This document shows positions 32,990-44,711 of a stretch of 64,000 nt of DNA, piece by piece. The notes under the pieces were generated by a model. That model was not told where the DNA came from. It ran no database searches and saw only the letters and a program-made list of their open reading frames with translations. Source of the stretch: Agromyces albus (lineage in GTDB: Bacteria; Actinomycetota; Actinomycetes; Actinomycetales; Microbacteriaceae); NCBI RefSeq assembly GCF_004134825.1, contig NZ_SDPN01000010.1:1-64000 (forward strand), read 5' to 3'. The translations under genes were made by a program, and so were the position numbers. How positions within the stretch are numbered: position 1 is the first letter of the stretch; the number at the start of each line of letters is the position of its first letter.

Positions 32990-33934
32990 GTGGCCATTCG
33001 ATTGCTGAAGCTGCTCGGCAGCTTCATCGCCACGGTGCTCGTCTCGACCGTCGTGGTCTTCCTGCTCCTGCGCGTGCTGCCCGGAGACCCGGCCACGGTC
33101 GCCCTCGGGATCGAGGCGACGACTGAGCAGCTCGCCGCCTGGCGCGAGCAGTACGGCATGAACACGCCGCTCGTCGTGCAGTACTTCGAGTGGCTCGGCG
33201 GGCTCCTCCGCGGCGACTTCGGGGTGTCGTACGTGACCGGGCAGAACATCAGCCCCGTGATCACCGACCGACTGCAGGTCACGCTCATCCTCGTCGGGCT
33301 CGCCATGGTGATCGCGATCGCGGTCGCCGTGCCGCTCGGCACGATCGCCGCCATCCGTCACCAGCGTCCGTCGGGAGCGATCATCTCGGGCGTCTCGCAG
33401 TTCGGTGTAGCCGTTCCCAGCTTCCTCGTCGGCATGCTCCTCATCGTGTTCTTCGCGATCGAACTGGACTGGCTCCCGTCGGGCGGCTGGGTGCCGCCGT
33501 CCGAGCCCGCCGAGTTCCTCCAGCACGTGACGCTCCCCGTCATCGCGCTGGGCACGGTGCAGGCGTCGATCCTCACGCGCTACGTGCGGTCAGCCGTGCT
33601 CGAGATCCAGCGCGAGGACTTCCTGCGCACGGCGCGCTCGAAAGGGCTCACCGCGAACGTCGCGCTCGTGCGCCATGGACTCCGGAACGCGGGCATCCCG
33701 GTGCTCACGGTCGTCGGCCTGCAGATGGCGGGACTCCTCGTCGGAGCGGTCGTCGTCGAGCGGGTGTTCACGATTCCCGGACTCGGCAGCTACCTCGTCG
33801 ACTCCGTCGGAAACCGCGACCTGCTCGCCGTGCAAGCCGTCGTCGTGGTGCTGGTCATCGCGATCGTGCTGATCAACTTCCTCGTCGACCTCGCCTTCAC
33901 CCTGCTCGACCCGAGACTCAGGAGGGCCGCATGA
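32990..33934 (+). CDS. ABC transporter permease, DppB-like
   Basis: A 314-residue permease with an N-terminal membrane helix and a conserved RVLPGDPATVALG-type periplasmic start. The EAA-type loop is DFLRTARSKGLTANVALVRHGLRNA. GTG 32990 was preferred because AAAGGGGG stands 5 bases upstream; GTG 32984 is in frame two codons earlier. The stop overlaps the next start (ATGA). Confidence 0.9.
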   Translation: MAIRLLKLLGSFIATVLVSTVVVFLLLRVLPGDPATVALGIEATTEQLAAWREQYGMNTPLVVQYFEWLGGLLRGDFGVSYVTGQNISPVITDRLQVTLILVGLAMVIAIAVAVPLGTIAAIRHQRPSGAIISGVSQFGVAVPSFLVGMLLIVFFAIELDWLPSGGWVPPSEPAEFLQHVTLPVIALGTVQASILTRYVRSAVLEIQREDFLRTARSKGLTANVALVRHGLRNAGIPVLTVVGLQMAGLLVGAVVVERVFTIPGLGSYLVDSVGNRDLLAVQAVVVVLVIAIVLINFLVDLAFTLLDPRLRRAA

Positions 33935-34862
33935 GCATCGTCACCACCACGTCAGGGGAGGCATCCGCTTCCGCCCCCGTCACCGCTGTTCCCGAGCCCG
34001 ACACGACGAGGGACCAGGGCACCAATCCCGTCGGCAGCTCGGGCAGACGTCGCCGCGGCCCGAATGCGCAACTCGTCGTGGGCGGCGGTCTCATCGCCCT
34101 CATCGCGTTGGCGGCGCTCGTCTCCCTCGTCTGGACGCCGTACGACCCGACCCACGCAGTGGCGGTCGACCGCCTCCAGTCGCCGAGCCTCGCTCACCCG
34201 ATGGGCACTGACCGTTACGGGCGCGACGTGCTGTCGGGCATCATGGCGGGTGCCCAGATCACGCTCCTCGTCGGCACCGTCTCGGTGCTCATCGGCGCGG
34301 CGATCGGCGTTCCGTTCGGAATCCTCGCCGGCATGCGGCCGAAGCGGCTCGGCGTGCTCATCATGAGCGGCAGCGACGTGGTGATGGCCTTCCCGGGCCT
34401 CCTGCTCGCGATCGTGTTCGGCGCCGTGTTCGGGGGCGGCACACTGAGCGCCATGATCGCGCTGGGCATCGGCTCGGCGCCCGCGTTCGCGCGCGTCGCC
34501 CGGTCGGGAACGCTGCAGGTGATGTCGATGGACTACATCTTCGCCGCGCGGGCGGCCAATCGCTCGGGCCTCGCGATCGCCCTGCGCCACGTGGTGCCGA
34601 ACATCGGCGGCATGGTCATCGTGCAGTGCTCGGTGAACTTCGCGATCGCCGTGCTCGCCGAGGCGGGCCTCTCCTTCCTCGGCCTCGGCACGCTGCCGCC
34701 GACCCCGTCGTGGGGCCGGATGCTGCTCGACGCGCAGCAGTTCCTTGCGACCAGCGCGTATCTTGCGATCTTCCCGGGCGTCGCCATCGCCCTCGCGGTG
34801 CTCGGCTTCAACCTGCTCGGCGACGGGCTTCGCGACCGCTTCGACCCCAAGATGAGGAACCG

Positions 34863-34866
<4 letters not shown>
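33931..34866 (+). CDS. ABC transporter permease, DppC-like
   Basis: A 311-residue permease: a polar N-terminal tail of about 45 residues, a first helix, then HPMGTDRYGRDVLSGIMAGAQ, typical for DppC, and the loop DYIFAARAANRSGLAIALRHVVPN. It pairs with the DppB-like subunit. Both ends overlap neighbours by four bases. Confidence 0.9.
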
Positions 34867-36634
<1,768 letters not shown>

Positions 36635-36638
<4 letters not shown>

Positions 36639-38065
36639 CCGAGTCCGCCGCAGCGGCGACCTCCACCGCCGCCACGACCGCCTCGGCCCGCGCCTCGCTC
36701 TCCGGCGCGGCTCTCACCACTGCCTACGCTTCGGGCGACCTCTCGCCGGTCGAGGTCGCCGGCGCGATCCTCGACGACATCGACGAGCGCAACCCGGTCA
36801 TCAACGCGTTCAGCGATCTCGACCCCGAGCAAGTGCTCGCCGACGCGCGCGCGAGCGAAGCACGCTGGGTGCGTGGCGAGCCGCTCGGCCGCCTCGACGG
36901 GATCCCCTGCACCGTCAAGGAGAACCTGTACCGTGCCGGCATCCCGGCCTTCGCGGGGTCGGGTGCCAGCGTGCCCGTCATCCCGGCGCGGAACTCTCCG
37001 GTCGTCGACCGCATCCTCGAGGCGGGCGGCGTCATCATCGGCTCGACCACGATGCCCGACTGGGGGATGCTCTCCTCCGGGGTGTCGAGCGTGCACGGCA
37101 TCACGCGCAGTCCGTGGGACTCCACCCTCACGGTCGGAGGATCGAGTTCGGGAGCCGGGGCCGCCGCCGCTGCGGGATTCGGCACCGTCCACGTCGGCAC
37201 CGACATCGGCGGATCGGTGCGACTGCCCGCCACGTGGCTCGGCCTTGCGACCCTGAAGCCGAGCGACGGCCGAATCCCCATCGACAATCCCTACCTCGGC
37301 CGAGTGGCGGGCCCGATCGCGCAGTCGGTCGCCGACGTCGCGCTCGGCATGTCGGTGCTCTCGCGTCCCGATGCGCGCGACTACACGTCGTTGCCACCCG
37401 AGGACCTCGACTGGGACGACCTCGACATCGACGTGCGCGGCAAGCACATCGCCGTGCACCTGGAGCCTGGCGCCGGCATGCTCGTCGACCCCGAGGTGCG
37501 AGCCGCGATCGAACGCGCCGCTGCCGCGTTCTCCGACGCGGGCGCCGAGCTCGTCGAGCTCGCGCCGTTCATCAACGACCGATTCCTCGACGAGCTCGAC
37601 CTGTTCTGGCGCGTGCGCTTCTGGCGCACGTATGTCGACCTGAGCCCCGAGGCCAAGGGCCGGGTGCTCCCGTTCATCTCGACCTGGGTGCACGGCGGTG
37701 CGGATGTCTCGGGCCGCCGCGCACTCGAGGCCTACGACGCGATCGCCGAGATGCGCCGGGTCACGGTGGAGGCGACGCATCCGTTCGATGCCGTGCTCTC
37801 GCCGGTCTCTCCGGTCGCCGCGTTCCCGGCGGAGTGGCCGATGCCGTGGGGAGACGACGATCAGCGGATGTCCCACATCGCCTTCACGGCGCCGTACAAC
37901 ATGACGGGACAGCCCTCGTCGAGCGTCAACTGCGGCTTCACCGCCGATGGACGCACCATCGGGCTGCAGATCACGGGCCGGCGCTTCGCCGACCTCGAGA
38001 CGCTGCGCTTCACGGCCTGGTACGAGCGCACGCGGCCAGAGTCGGCGGTGCCGAAGTGGGGCTAG
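36635..38065 (+). CDS. amidase (amidase-signature family)
   Basis: A 476-residue amidase. The Ser-cisSer-Lys triad is visible: Lys95 (CTVKENL), the cis-Ser in the GGSSSGAG loop (170-173) and the nucleophile Ser194 in GTDIGGSVR. It hydrolyses a carboxamide, probably the compound imported by the operon it ends. There is no GatA context (no gatB or gatC), so tRNA amidation is unlikely. ATG overlaps the fused ATPase stop (ATGA). Confidence 0.9.
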
Positions 38066-38184
38066 CCCTGCCGGGCCTTCATGCGCGGGTTCAGCTTGTT
38101 GATCACGAACGTGCGGCCGCGTCGGCGCACGATCTGCGCTCCCGGGATCTTCTTCAGGGCCTTGAGCGAGTTGCGAACCTTCAT
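38062..38184 (-). CDS. rpmJ: zinc-independent ribosomal protein bL36
   Basis: A 40-residue bL36 ([20 protein letters not shown] start, ending [11 protein letters not shown]). No cysteine is present, so this is the C-minus paralogue that replaces zinc-binding L36 when zinc is scarce. A Zur box lies 14 bases before its start, and AAGGAG precedes the ATG. A second, zinc-binding copy is expected elsewhere in the genome. Confidence 0.93.
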   Translation of the reverse strand: MKVRNSLKALKKIPGAQIVRRRGRTFVINKLNPRMKARQG

Positions 38185-38197
38185 GGCGTCTCCTTGT

Positions 38198-38212
38198 TGA
38201 GAATGATTATCA
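38198..38212. promoter_or_regulatory. Zur box between rpmJ and the COG0523-like gene
   Basis: TGAGAATGATTATCA matches the actinobacterial Zur consensus and is a palindrome with one mismatched pair. It lies 14 bases from the rpmJ start and 38 bases from the divergent start, so one zinc-responsive site can control both. Confidence 0.85.
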
Positions 38213-38249
38213 GCTAGCCTAGCTCCCAGTCGAGACGAACTGGGGCAGC

Positions 38250-39311
38250 ATGCAGCACGATCCACCAAACCGAGGCGCAGGGCCGGTGCTCGGTGTCACC
38301 CTCGTCAGCGGCTTGCGCTCAGCCGACCGGAGCCGGTTCGCGGCATTGGCAACCGGCACGGCCGCGACGCAGCAGGTGCATCCGTCCTCTGCCGGCCACC
38401 AGGACTTTCCCCTCGAGCTCGCCGATCATCTCCTCGAACTCGCGGCACGGGGCCACGCGGGCAGGGTCGTCGTCGACCTCGACCCACGCGTGGACTGCCT
38501 CGAGGCCGGTCTCGTGCTCCGGCACCTCTTCGCGGCAGAGGCATCCGACGGGGTGCGGGTTCAATTGCGCGAACTCGTCACGACCGCCCGGGTCGCAGAC
38601 ATCCGCCGATGGCTCTTCCGTGAGGGGCCCGACCACACGCAGCAAGGCGACTACGACACGAGCGAGCGACTTGCGGCCCAGCTCGAATCGGCGAGCACGA
38701 TCATTCTGGCCGACCTGACGGATGCCCCGTCGGTCGCCGCCCGCGAGGTCATCGCGCTCCTGAATCGCCTCAACCCCACGGCGAGGATCCTCCCTCCGAG
38801 CGAAGCCGAGCACCCCGCGGCCCGCTCGGTGCCCAGCGGCGACCGGCTCGAGGCACTCGGCCGCGACATGGGGTGGATGCTCGAGCTCGAGGGGCGCGCC
38901 GGCTTGCCCTCGACGATCGCCGGGATCGGCGCCTTCGTGTTCCGAGACCCGCGCCCGTTCCACCCGACGCGGCTCGGACAGGTCGTCGAGCACTTCCTCG
39001 ATCCCGAAGACGCCGGCCTCATCGTGCGATCCCGAGGCCTCGTGCGTCTCGCCTCACGGCCGGGGAGGGTCGGATCGTGGTCGACGGCAGGGCGGGTGCT
39101 CTCACTCGACCCGACCGCGATGCTCAGCTGGGATGCGGATTCGCCGCAAGGACAGGAGCTCGTGTTCTTCGGCCGAGAGCTGCAGGCCGAGTATCTCAGC
39201 AACGTGCTCGGGGCGGCGCTGCTCGCCGACGACGAACTGCTCGCGGGGCCGATGGAGTGGGCGCGGTATCGCGATCCGTTCCCGGCTTGGGAGCTCGAGC
39301 ACGATCACTGA
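38250..39311 (+). CDS. degenerate COG0523/CobW-like protein with CobW C-terminal domain
   Basis: A 353-residue protein. The C-terminal third has the CobW-C pattern ([23 protein letters not shown], then [13 protein letters not shown], then [10 protein letters not shown]). The N-terminal half keeps only the outline of the GTPase: [15 protein letters not shown] stands where VTVLSGFLGAGKTT is expected, so Walker A is lost. The usual GCxCC metal motif is absent as well. It is controlled by the Zur box shared with rpmJ. A zinc-handling scaffold or decoy without GTPase activity is inferred. Confidence 0.78.
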   Translation: MQHDPPNRGAGPVLGVTLVSGLRSADRSRFAALATGTAATQQVHPSSAGHQDFPLELADHLLELAARGHAGRVVVDLDPRVDCLEAGLVLRHLFAAEASDGVRVQLRELVTTARVADIRRWLFREGPDHTQQGDYDTSERLAAQLESASTIILADLTDAPSVAAREVIALLNRLNPTARILPPSEAEHPAARSVPSGDRLEALGRDMGWMLELEGRAGLPSTIAGIGAFVFRDPRPFHPTRLGQVVEHFLDPEDAGLIVRSRGLVRLASRPGRVGSWSTAGRVLSLDPTAMLSWDADSPQGQELVFFGRELQAEYLSNVLGAALLADDELLAGPMEWARYRDPFPAWELEHDH

Positions 39312-39334
39312 GGTTCGGTGCGGGTCCCGGTCGT

Positions 39335-39375
39335 GGTGGTTTCGATACGGCTGCTTCGCGGCCTACTCAACCACC
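39335..39375. repeat. palindromic repeat unit
   Basis: GGTGGTTTCGATACGG at the left and CTACTCAACCACC at the right, between the convergent COG0523-like and GntR genes. It provides the final Val-Val-Glu codons and TAG stop of the GntR gene. Confidence 0.9.
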
Positions 39376-40106
39376 GGCTTGTCGCCGACCGACGCGCGCG
39401 CCTCCGCGATCACGAGCCCGATCTCCTCGAGGTGCACGGCCATGGCGCGCTCGGCCGCGTCGGCGTCGCCGGACTCGATCGCCGCGAGGATCCGGGCGTG
39501 ACCCAGGCGGGAGACATCCCGGCCGCGCGGTTGCAGGTGTGAATACGCGCGTTCGCTGATCGTCCAGCTCGCGGTGAGGCCGCTGAGCGAGGAGAGCAGG
39601 CGGTTGCCGGCCGTCTCGGCGACGGCCAGGTGGAACTCGATGTCGAGCGACATGGATGCCTCGACGTCGAGCTCGGTCGCGGAGGCGTCGAGGATCTTCC
39701 GCATCTCGGCGACGGTGTTCGGGGTGGCGCGATTGGCGGCGAGGCGCGCGATCTGCGGCTCGACGACCGCGCGGAGCTCGGCCGACTCTGCGAAGTCGCG
39801 CTCCTCCTGCGAGAGGTGGGCCACGAGTCGCGCCGATGATGAGGGATCGTGCGTGACCCTCGTACCGCTGCCCTGCTGGCTGTGCACGAGTCCGGCGCTC
39901 TGGAGCTGTTGCAGGGCCTCACGCAGCGCCGCTCGCGAGACACCGAGCTCTGCCGCGAGCGCACGCTCGGCCGGCAGACGCCCACCGTTCGGGAATGCGC
40001 CGGTGACGATGAGCCGCTTCAGGTGCCGCGCCACGTCGTCGGCGACCGACGCACCATGCCTCGGCATGGGCCCGATCGGTTCGGCAGCTGCTGGCATCGA
40101 ACTCAT
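39363..40106 (-). CDS. GntR family regulator (FadR/FCD subclass)
   Basis: A 247-residue regulator: winged helix at about residues 15-80 (GGRLPAERALAAELGVSRAALREALQQL), then an FCD domain with DIEFHLAVAETAGN. It follows the dicarboxylate symporter gene by 66 bases on the same strand. A perfect FadR-like dyad lies upstream of that symporter, so it probably responds to a carboxylate and controls the pair. The start is not certain: ATG 40106, ATG 40097 or a longer form. The C-terminus and stop come from a repeat unit. Confidence 0.85.
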   Translation of the reverse strand: MSSMPAAAEPIGPMPRHGASVADDVARHLKRLIVTGAFPNGGRLPAERALAAELGVSRAALREALQQLQSAGLVHSQQGSGTRVTHDPSSSARLVAHLSQEERDFAESAELRAVVEPQIARLAANRATPNTVAEMRKILDASATELDVEASMSLDIEFHLAVAETAGNRLLSSLSGLTASWTISERAYSHLQPRGRDVSRLGHARILAAIESGDADAAERAMAVHLEEIGLVIAEARASVGDKPVVE

Positions 40107-40172
40107 TCTCGACCTGAAGACGGAACTGGTGGGTGCCCCTGACGCGACACCCACCAGTTTCCCACGTGCACG

Positions 40173-41525
40173 TTACGCGTTCGCGTTCGCGCTCTCGAGC
40201 TGAACGGCGTCGACGTTCTGGGAGGAGAACGCCGCCCGCATCTGGTCGTAGTCGAGCTGCTTCTCCCATCGCGACACGACGAAGGCGGCGACGCAGTTGC
40301 CGAGCAGGTTCACCGAGACGCGCATCGAGTCCATGATGCGGTCGGCTCCGAGGAGCAGGGCGACCCCCGCGACGGGGAAGAGGCCGAGCGCGGTGGCAGT
40401 GGCCGAGAGCGCCAGGAACGACGACCCGGGAACGCCCGCCATGCCCTTCGAGGTGAGCAGCAGGATGCCGAGGGCGCCGAGCTGCTCGCCGAGCGAGAGG
40501 TCGACTCCGAACGCCTGCGCGAGGAAGAGCAGGGCGATCGACAGGTAGATGGCTGCGCCGTCGAGGTTGAACGAGTAGCCGGTCGGCACGACGAGGCCCG
40601 TGATCGAACGTGGGCAGCCGGCTGCGGTGAGCTTGGCCATGATGCGGGGCAGCACCGCCTCGCTGGAGGCGGTGCCGAGCGCGAGCGCGAACTCCGAGCG
40701 CGAGTACTTGATGAACTGCCAGAGCGGCACTCGAGCGAAGCCCCAGGCGACGAGGAAGAGCAGGCCGATGAAGATGATCGCGGCGCCGTAGCAGGCCGCG
40801 ATCAGCACGGCATAGGTGCCGAGCGTCGCGATGCCGTACTGGCCGATGATGAACGCCATCGCACCGAACGCGCCGATCGGCGCGACCTTCATGATCCAGC
40901 CCATGATCTTGAAGATGATCGTCATTCCCGAGTCGAGCAGGTCGACGACGGGCTTCACCTTGTCCTTGCCGATGACGACGATCGCGGCGCCGACGAACAC
41001 CGAGAAGAACAGCACCTGCAGGAGGATGTTGCTCGCGAACGCGCCCATCACGCTCTCGGGGATGACATTGAGCAGGAACTCCGACGCGGTCGGCAGTTCG
41101 CCGCCCGCCGTCTTCTCCTCGAGGGCGGAGGTGTCGAGCGACGCCGGGTCGATGTCGAGTCCGGCACCGGGCCTGACGATGTTCGCGACGATCATGCCGA
41201 AGACGAGCGCGAAGGTCGAGGCGATCAGGAAGTACGTGAGTGCCTTCACGCCGACCCTGCCGACCGACCTCACATCGCCGACGTGCGCGATGCCCGTGAC
41301 GATGACGAGGAAGATGAGCGGCGCGATGATCATCTTGATGATCCGGATGAAGGCGTCGCCCAATGGCTTCAGCTGCGCGCCGAGGTCGGGGAAGAGCCAT
41401 CCGATGCTCACACCGAGCACGATCGCCACGATGATCTGGAAGAACAGGGACTTGTAGATCGGTTGCTTCACACGGATCTCGTGCTCGGGTGTCTCTTCGA
41501 ACAGCCCGTCAGAGGTATTGGCCAT
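40173..41525 (-). CDS. dicarboxylate/amino acid:cation symporter (DAACS family)
   Basis: A 450-residue secondary transporter with about eight helices and two re-entrant loops. The family motifs are the serine-rich tip ALGTASSEAVLPRIM and the helix-7 NLDGAAIYLSIA, plus GVPGSSFLAL in the second hairpin. It imports C4-dicarboxylates or acidic amino acids with H+ or Na+. AAGGA lies 7 bases before ATG 41525. Probable operon with the downstream gntR. Confidence 0.92.
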   Translation of the reverse strand: MANTSDGLFEETPEHEIRVKQPIYKSLFFQIIVAIVLGVSIGWLFPDLGAQLKPLGDAFIRIIKMIIAPLIFLVIVTGIAHVGDVRSVGRVGVKALTYFLIASTFALVFGMIVANIVRPGAGLDIDPASLDTSALEEKTAGGELPTASEFLLNVIPESVMGAFASNILLQVLFFSVFVGAAIVVIGKDKVKPVVDLLDSGMTIIFKIMGWIMKVAPIGAFGAMAFIIGQYGIATLGTYAVLIAACYGAAIIFIGLLFLVAWGFARVPLWQFIKYSRSEFALALGTASSEAVLPRIMAKLTAAGCPRSITGLVVPTGYSFNLDGAAIYLSIALLFLAQAFGVDLSLGEQLGALGILLLTSKGMAGVPGSSFLALSATATALGLFPVAGVALLLGADRIMDSMRVSVNLLGNCVAAFVVSRWEKQLDYDQMRAAFSSQNVDAVQLESANANA

Positions 41526-41564
41526 TGGTCGTTCCTTCGCGTCGGTCCGAGTGGACACGGAAAG

Positions 41565-41575
41565 TGGTCTGACCA
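41565..41575. promoter_or_regulatory. FadR-type operator upstream of the symporter gene
   Basis: TGGTCTGACCA is a perfect 11-base palindrome matching the core of GntR/FadR sites; flanks AA/TT extend it with one mismatched pair. It lies 39 bases before the symporter start, whose operon contains a FadR-like gene. Confidence 0.65.
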
Positions 41576-41690
41576 ATTAAGGCGGTGCGATGTTGCCCCG
41601 GCTTCGCCTCGGTGTTACGAAGGCGTAAAGCTTTCGGCGTGGATGAGCAGCGTCGCCACAATCGGCGCTGCCACGGAAAGGATGTTGCTG

Positions 41691-41903
41691 ATGAAGGTCA
41701 CCGTGAACCCCGTCACGTGCATTGCCTCGGGGAACTGCGGGCTCACCGCTCCGAACGTGTTTCGCAACCCGCCGGAGGATGGCGGTTTCGTGGAACTGAT
41801 CGACGCGAACCCGCCGGAGTCCGAGTGGGAGGCGGTGCGCGAGGCGAAGGAGCTGTGCCCGTCGGCGACCATCTACGTCGAAGGTGACGACAGGCGCATC
41901 TAA
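41691..41903 (+). CDS. 3Fe-4S-type ferredoxin
   Basis: A 70-residue small ferredoxin with C10-x5-C16 and C56-P57, the three-cysteine pattern of single-cluster ferredoxins that usually serve cytochrome P450s in actinobacteria. No P450 gene is near, so the partner must be elsewhere. ATG 41691 follows GGAAAGG by 9 bases; ATG 41682 is an alternative. It stands alone, convergent to the transketolase gene. Confidence 0.85.
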   Translation: MKVTVNPVTCIASGNCGLTAPNVFRNPPEDGGFVELIDANPPESEWEAVREAKELCPSATIYVEGDDRRI

Positions 41904-41936
41904 GGCTGCAGTTCCTTGTGATGGATCACGAGGGTC

Positions 41937-43820
41937 TCAGCGGTCGAGCAATTCGCGCGCGGCGGCGGCGATGTGGTCGGCGTCGAGGCCGGCCCACGCG
42001 AGGAGCTCGGGACCGGATCCGGAGCCTGGCATGTCGCGAACCGCGAGGTGCGCGAGGGACAGGCTCGTGGGGCCCCCGGCGAGGAGCGCGTCGGTGACGG
42101 CCGAGGCGAGTCCGCCTTCGGGGTGGTGGTCCTCGGCGACCACGATCCGCCCCGACGTTGCGCCGACCGCGGCGATCAGGGTGTCGGCGTCGATCGGCTT
42201 CACCGAGTAGCAGTCGATGACCCGGGCGGCGACGCCCCCGTCGGCGAGGATCTCGGCGGCGCGCAGGCACGCGTGGAGTGTCACGCCGGCGCCGACCAGG
42301 GTCACCTGGTCGTGGTCACTCGAGCGCAGCAGCTTGGACCCGCCGACCGGGAACGCTTCCCCGTCCTCGTACAGTACGGGGTAGGCGCCGCGAGTGGTGC
42401 GCAGGTAGCTGATGCCCGCCGTCGACGCCATCGCCTCGACGAGCGCGGCGGTGCTGGTGGCGTCACTCGGGTAGAGCACCGTCGACCCGTGCACGGCGCG
42501 CATCATGGCGAGGTCCTCGAGTGCCATCTGCGAGGGGCCATCGGCCCCGATCTCCACGCCCGCGTGCGAGCCGACGAGTCGGAGGTCGACGCCCGAGATG
42601 GCGCCCATCCGGATGAAGTCGTGTGCACGAGTCAGGAAGGCGGCGAAGGTCGACGCGAACGCGCGATAGCCGCGAACGCTGAGGCCGGTCGCGGCAGCCA
42701 CGAGCTGCTGTTCGGCGATGAACATCTCGAAGTACCGGTCGGGATAGGCGTGCGCGAACGCATTGGAGTACGTCGAGTTGCTCACCTCACCGTCGAGCGC
42801 GAGGATCCGCGGGTCGGCAGCGCCGAGCGCGACGAGCGCGTCGCCATAGGCCTTGCGCGTCGCCACTTCGTCGCTGAGGGCGTAGTGCGGGAGCGTCGCG
42901 GCCACCCCGGCCGGCTCGGTCGTCGCGTCGTCGGCGGACGCGGGCTCGGGCCGCGGGCCGCGAAGCACGAGATCGCGGATGCCGCCGAGCTCGGCGATCG
43001 CCCGGTCGGCCATGTCGTCGGGAAACGGCTTGCCGTGCCAGTCGGGCTTGTCCTCGACCTCGGAGAAGCCACTGCCCTTCACCGTCTTGGCGAGCACCAC
43101 CGTCGGCCGTCCATCGTTGGGCTCGGCGGCCGTGCCCAAGGCGTCGTCGATGGCGCTCAGGTCATGGCCGTCGACGACGAGCACACGAGCGCCGAACGCC
43201 TCGGCCCGGCGGGCATACGCGTCGAGATCCCAGCCCAGCTCGGTCGGTCCGCTCTGGCCGAGGCGGTTGACGTCGACGATGGCGATGAGGTTCGACAACT
43301 CGTAGTGGGCGGCCTTGTCGAGCGCCTCCCAGATGGATCCCTCGGCCAGCTCGCTGTCGCCGCACAGCACCCAGGTTCGATAGGGCTGCCGATCCAGGTA
43401 CTTGCCGGCCAGGGCGATCCCCACGCCGTCGGGCAACCCCTGGCCGAGCGATCCGGTCGCGACATCCACCCATGGCAGCACCGGAGTGGGGTGCCCCTCC
43501 AGGCGTTGCCCGAATCGCCGGTACCCGTTCATCAGCTCGTCGTCCGAGACGACGCCGACGGCCTTGTACACCGAGTACAACAGCGGGGAGGCATGCCCTT
43601 TGGAGAAGATCAGGTGGTCGTTGCCGGGCGCTGTCGGGGCGTCCCAATCGAAGCGCAAGTGCCGGGTGACGAGCACGGCGAGCAGGTCGGCCGCCGACAT
43701 GCTGGAGGTCGGATGCCCCGAGCCGGCGCTTGTGCTCGAGCGGATCGAGTCGACGCGTAATTGGGCGGCGAGCTCGGCCACGGTGTCGAGGTCGATCTGG
43801 GACGTCTGGGTGATGGTCAC
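41937..43820 (-). CDS. transketolase (animal-type, about 620 residues)
   Basis: A 627-residue thiamine-diphosphate enzyme. SAGSGHPTSSMSAADLLAVL marks the N-terminus, GDSELAEGSIWEAL-N-VDVNRLGQ the ThDP motif, and a FIAEQQ catalytic Glu sits in the pyrimidine domain. Length and sequence style match the shorter vertebrate-like branch rather than the 660-700-residue bacterial TktA. It transfers two-carbon ketol groups between sugar phosphates. GTG 43820 has GAAGGAG 5 bases upstream. No pentose-phosphate genes are adjacent, so it may be an accessory copy. Confidence 0.9.
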   Translation of the reverse strand: MTITQTSQIDLDTVAELAAQLRVDSIRSSTSAGSGHPTSSMSAADLLAVLVTRHLRFDWDAPTAPGNDHLIFSKGHASPLLYSVYKAVGVVSDDELMNGYRRFGQRLEGHPTPVLPWVDVATGSLGQGLPDGVGIALAGKYLDRQPYRTWVLCGDSELAEGSIWEALDKAAHYELSNLIAIVDVNRLGQSGPTELGWDLDAYARRAEAFGARVLVVDGHDLSAIDDALGTAAEPNDGRPTVVLAKTVKGSGFSEVEDKPDWHGKPFPDDMADRAIAELGGIRDLVLRGPRPEPASADDATTEPAGVAATLPHYALSDEVATRKAYGDALVALGAADPRILALDGEVSNSTYSNAFAHAYPDRYFEMFIAEQQLVAAATGLSVRGYRAFASTFAAFLTRAHDFIRMGAISGVDLRLVGSHAGVEIGADGPSQMALEDLAMMRAVHGSTVLYPSDATSTAALVEAMASTAGISYLRTTRGAYPVLYEDGEAFPVGGSKLLRSSDHDQVTLVGAGVTLHACLRAAEILADGGVAARVIDCYSVKPIDADTLIAAVGATSGRIVVAEDHHPEGGLASAVTDALLAGGPTSLSLAHLAVRDMPGSGSGPELLAWAGLDADHIAAAARELLDR

Positions 43821-44235
43821 GGTCGCTCCTTCATGACTGCGCCGCCGACGACGACGCTCCTGACGACGATGCGAGGAATTGCGTTCACCACCTCTTATTC
43901 ACCCACGAGCTTGAGGCCTCCTGTGTGTCGTCGGCTTAGCGGGGGGCACCCGCTTCATCGTCGCGCTCGCGTCGTCTGGCTGGGGGGACCGGCGCTCTAC
44001 GCACTCGGCCAGCGCTTCGCGCATGATGTCGCTGCGTTCACGGCGCATTTCCTCGATGGATGCGTTAAGGAGCGCTTCATCAGCGGAACCAGCATTAGGG
44101 ACTCGATGCTCATCGTCGGCGTGCGCATGAACATTGGTTCAAGGATCGGCCCCATCGAGGGCATGTACCGAACCCTTAGCGCGCACTGCGACGCATCCGT
44201 GCCCCCCATCTGCACATGGTGGGCATAATCGTCTC
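43821..44235. other. 415-base stretch without a supported gene
   Basis: The composition is less GC-biased at third positions than the neighbours. On the minus strand, 44138 to 43899 stays open and reads as a plausible but start-less protein piece (SIEEMRRERSDIMREALAEC), possibly a gene remnant. A CATAAT hexamer at 44224-44229 looks like the -10 of the following gene. Nothing else is recognised. Confidence 0.4.
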
Positions 44236-44667
44236 GTGAGCAACGACGCCGAACGCAATGTGATCGATCTTGCACGCCACGGCACGTACATCGAAAGGCT
44301 GCAGGTCTCCGGCCTCCAGGCTATTGATGCTGAGGTACTCGAGGTGTTGCTCGCGGATCCGGATCCGCGAATTGTCCGTGCGACTCTTCAGAACACGAGG
44401 GTCACAACGGAGATGCTTCGGCATCTTGCGAGGACTCGTCCTGAGTTCACCGAGCCGGCCGCTCGTCATGTCAACGCGCCGCCGGAGCTGATGGGGATCG
44501 ACATCATTTGGCACCTTGGTGCTGAATCTGTCGACAGGTTCTCGCGGCACAAGGCGGCTACGGAGGCTCAACGAGCTGCATTCATTCGCGAGTACCGCCA
44601 GGCCGGAGAGCGGCACCTCCACCGGTCGGTAGCAGATGTGTGGAGCATCGCCGAGCGAGAGGGCTAA
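44236..44667 (+). CDS. hypothetical protein with LRV/HEAT-like repeats
   Basis: A 143-residue protein. Two units resembling the leucine-rich-repeat variant are visible, such as LLADPDPRIVRATLQNTRVT followed by EMLRHLARTRPEFTEPAARH and VNAPPELM, which suggests a small solenoid for protein binding. Function unknown. The GTG start lies 7 bases after a CATAAT -10, giving a leaderless transcript. The lower third-position GC compared with neighbours hints at transfer. A strong terminator follows. Confidence 0.6.
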   Translation: MSNDAERNVIDLARHGTYIERLQVSGLQAIDAEVLEVLLADPDPRIVRATLQNTRVTTEMLRHLARTRPEFTEPAARHVNAPPELMGIDIIWHLGAESVDRFSRHKAATEAQRAAFIREYRQAGERHLHRSVADVWSIAEREG

Positions 44668-44711
44668 CAGCCGCCGTCGTCCAACGGCGGTAACGGCTCA
44701 CGAGCGTGCCG

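Noticed and set aside
43899-44138. Possible minus-strand protein remnant (SIEEMRRERSDIMREALAEC)
   Set aside because: No start codon before the internal methionine, no family recognised and only about 80 codons; kept as a note in the gap description.
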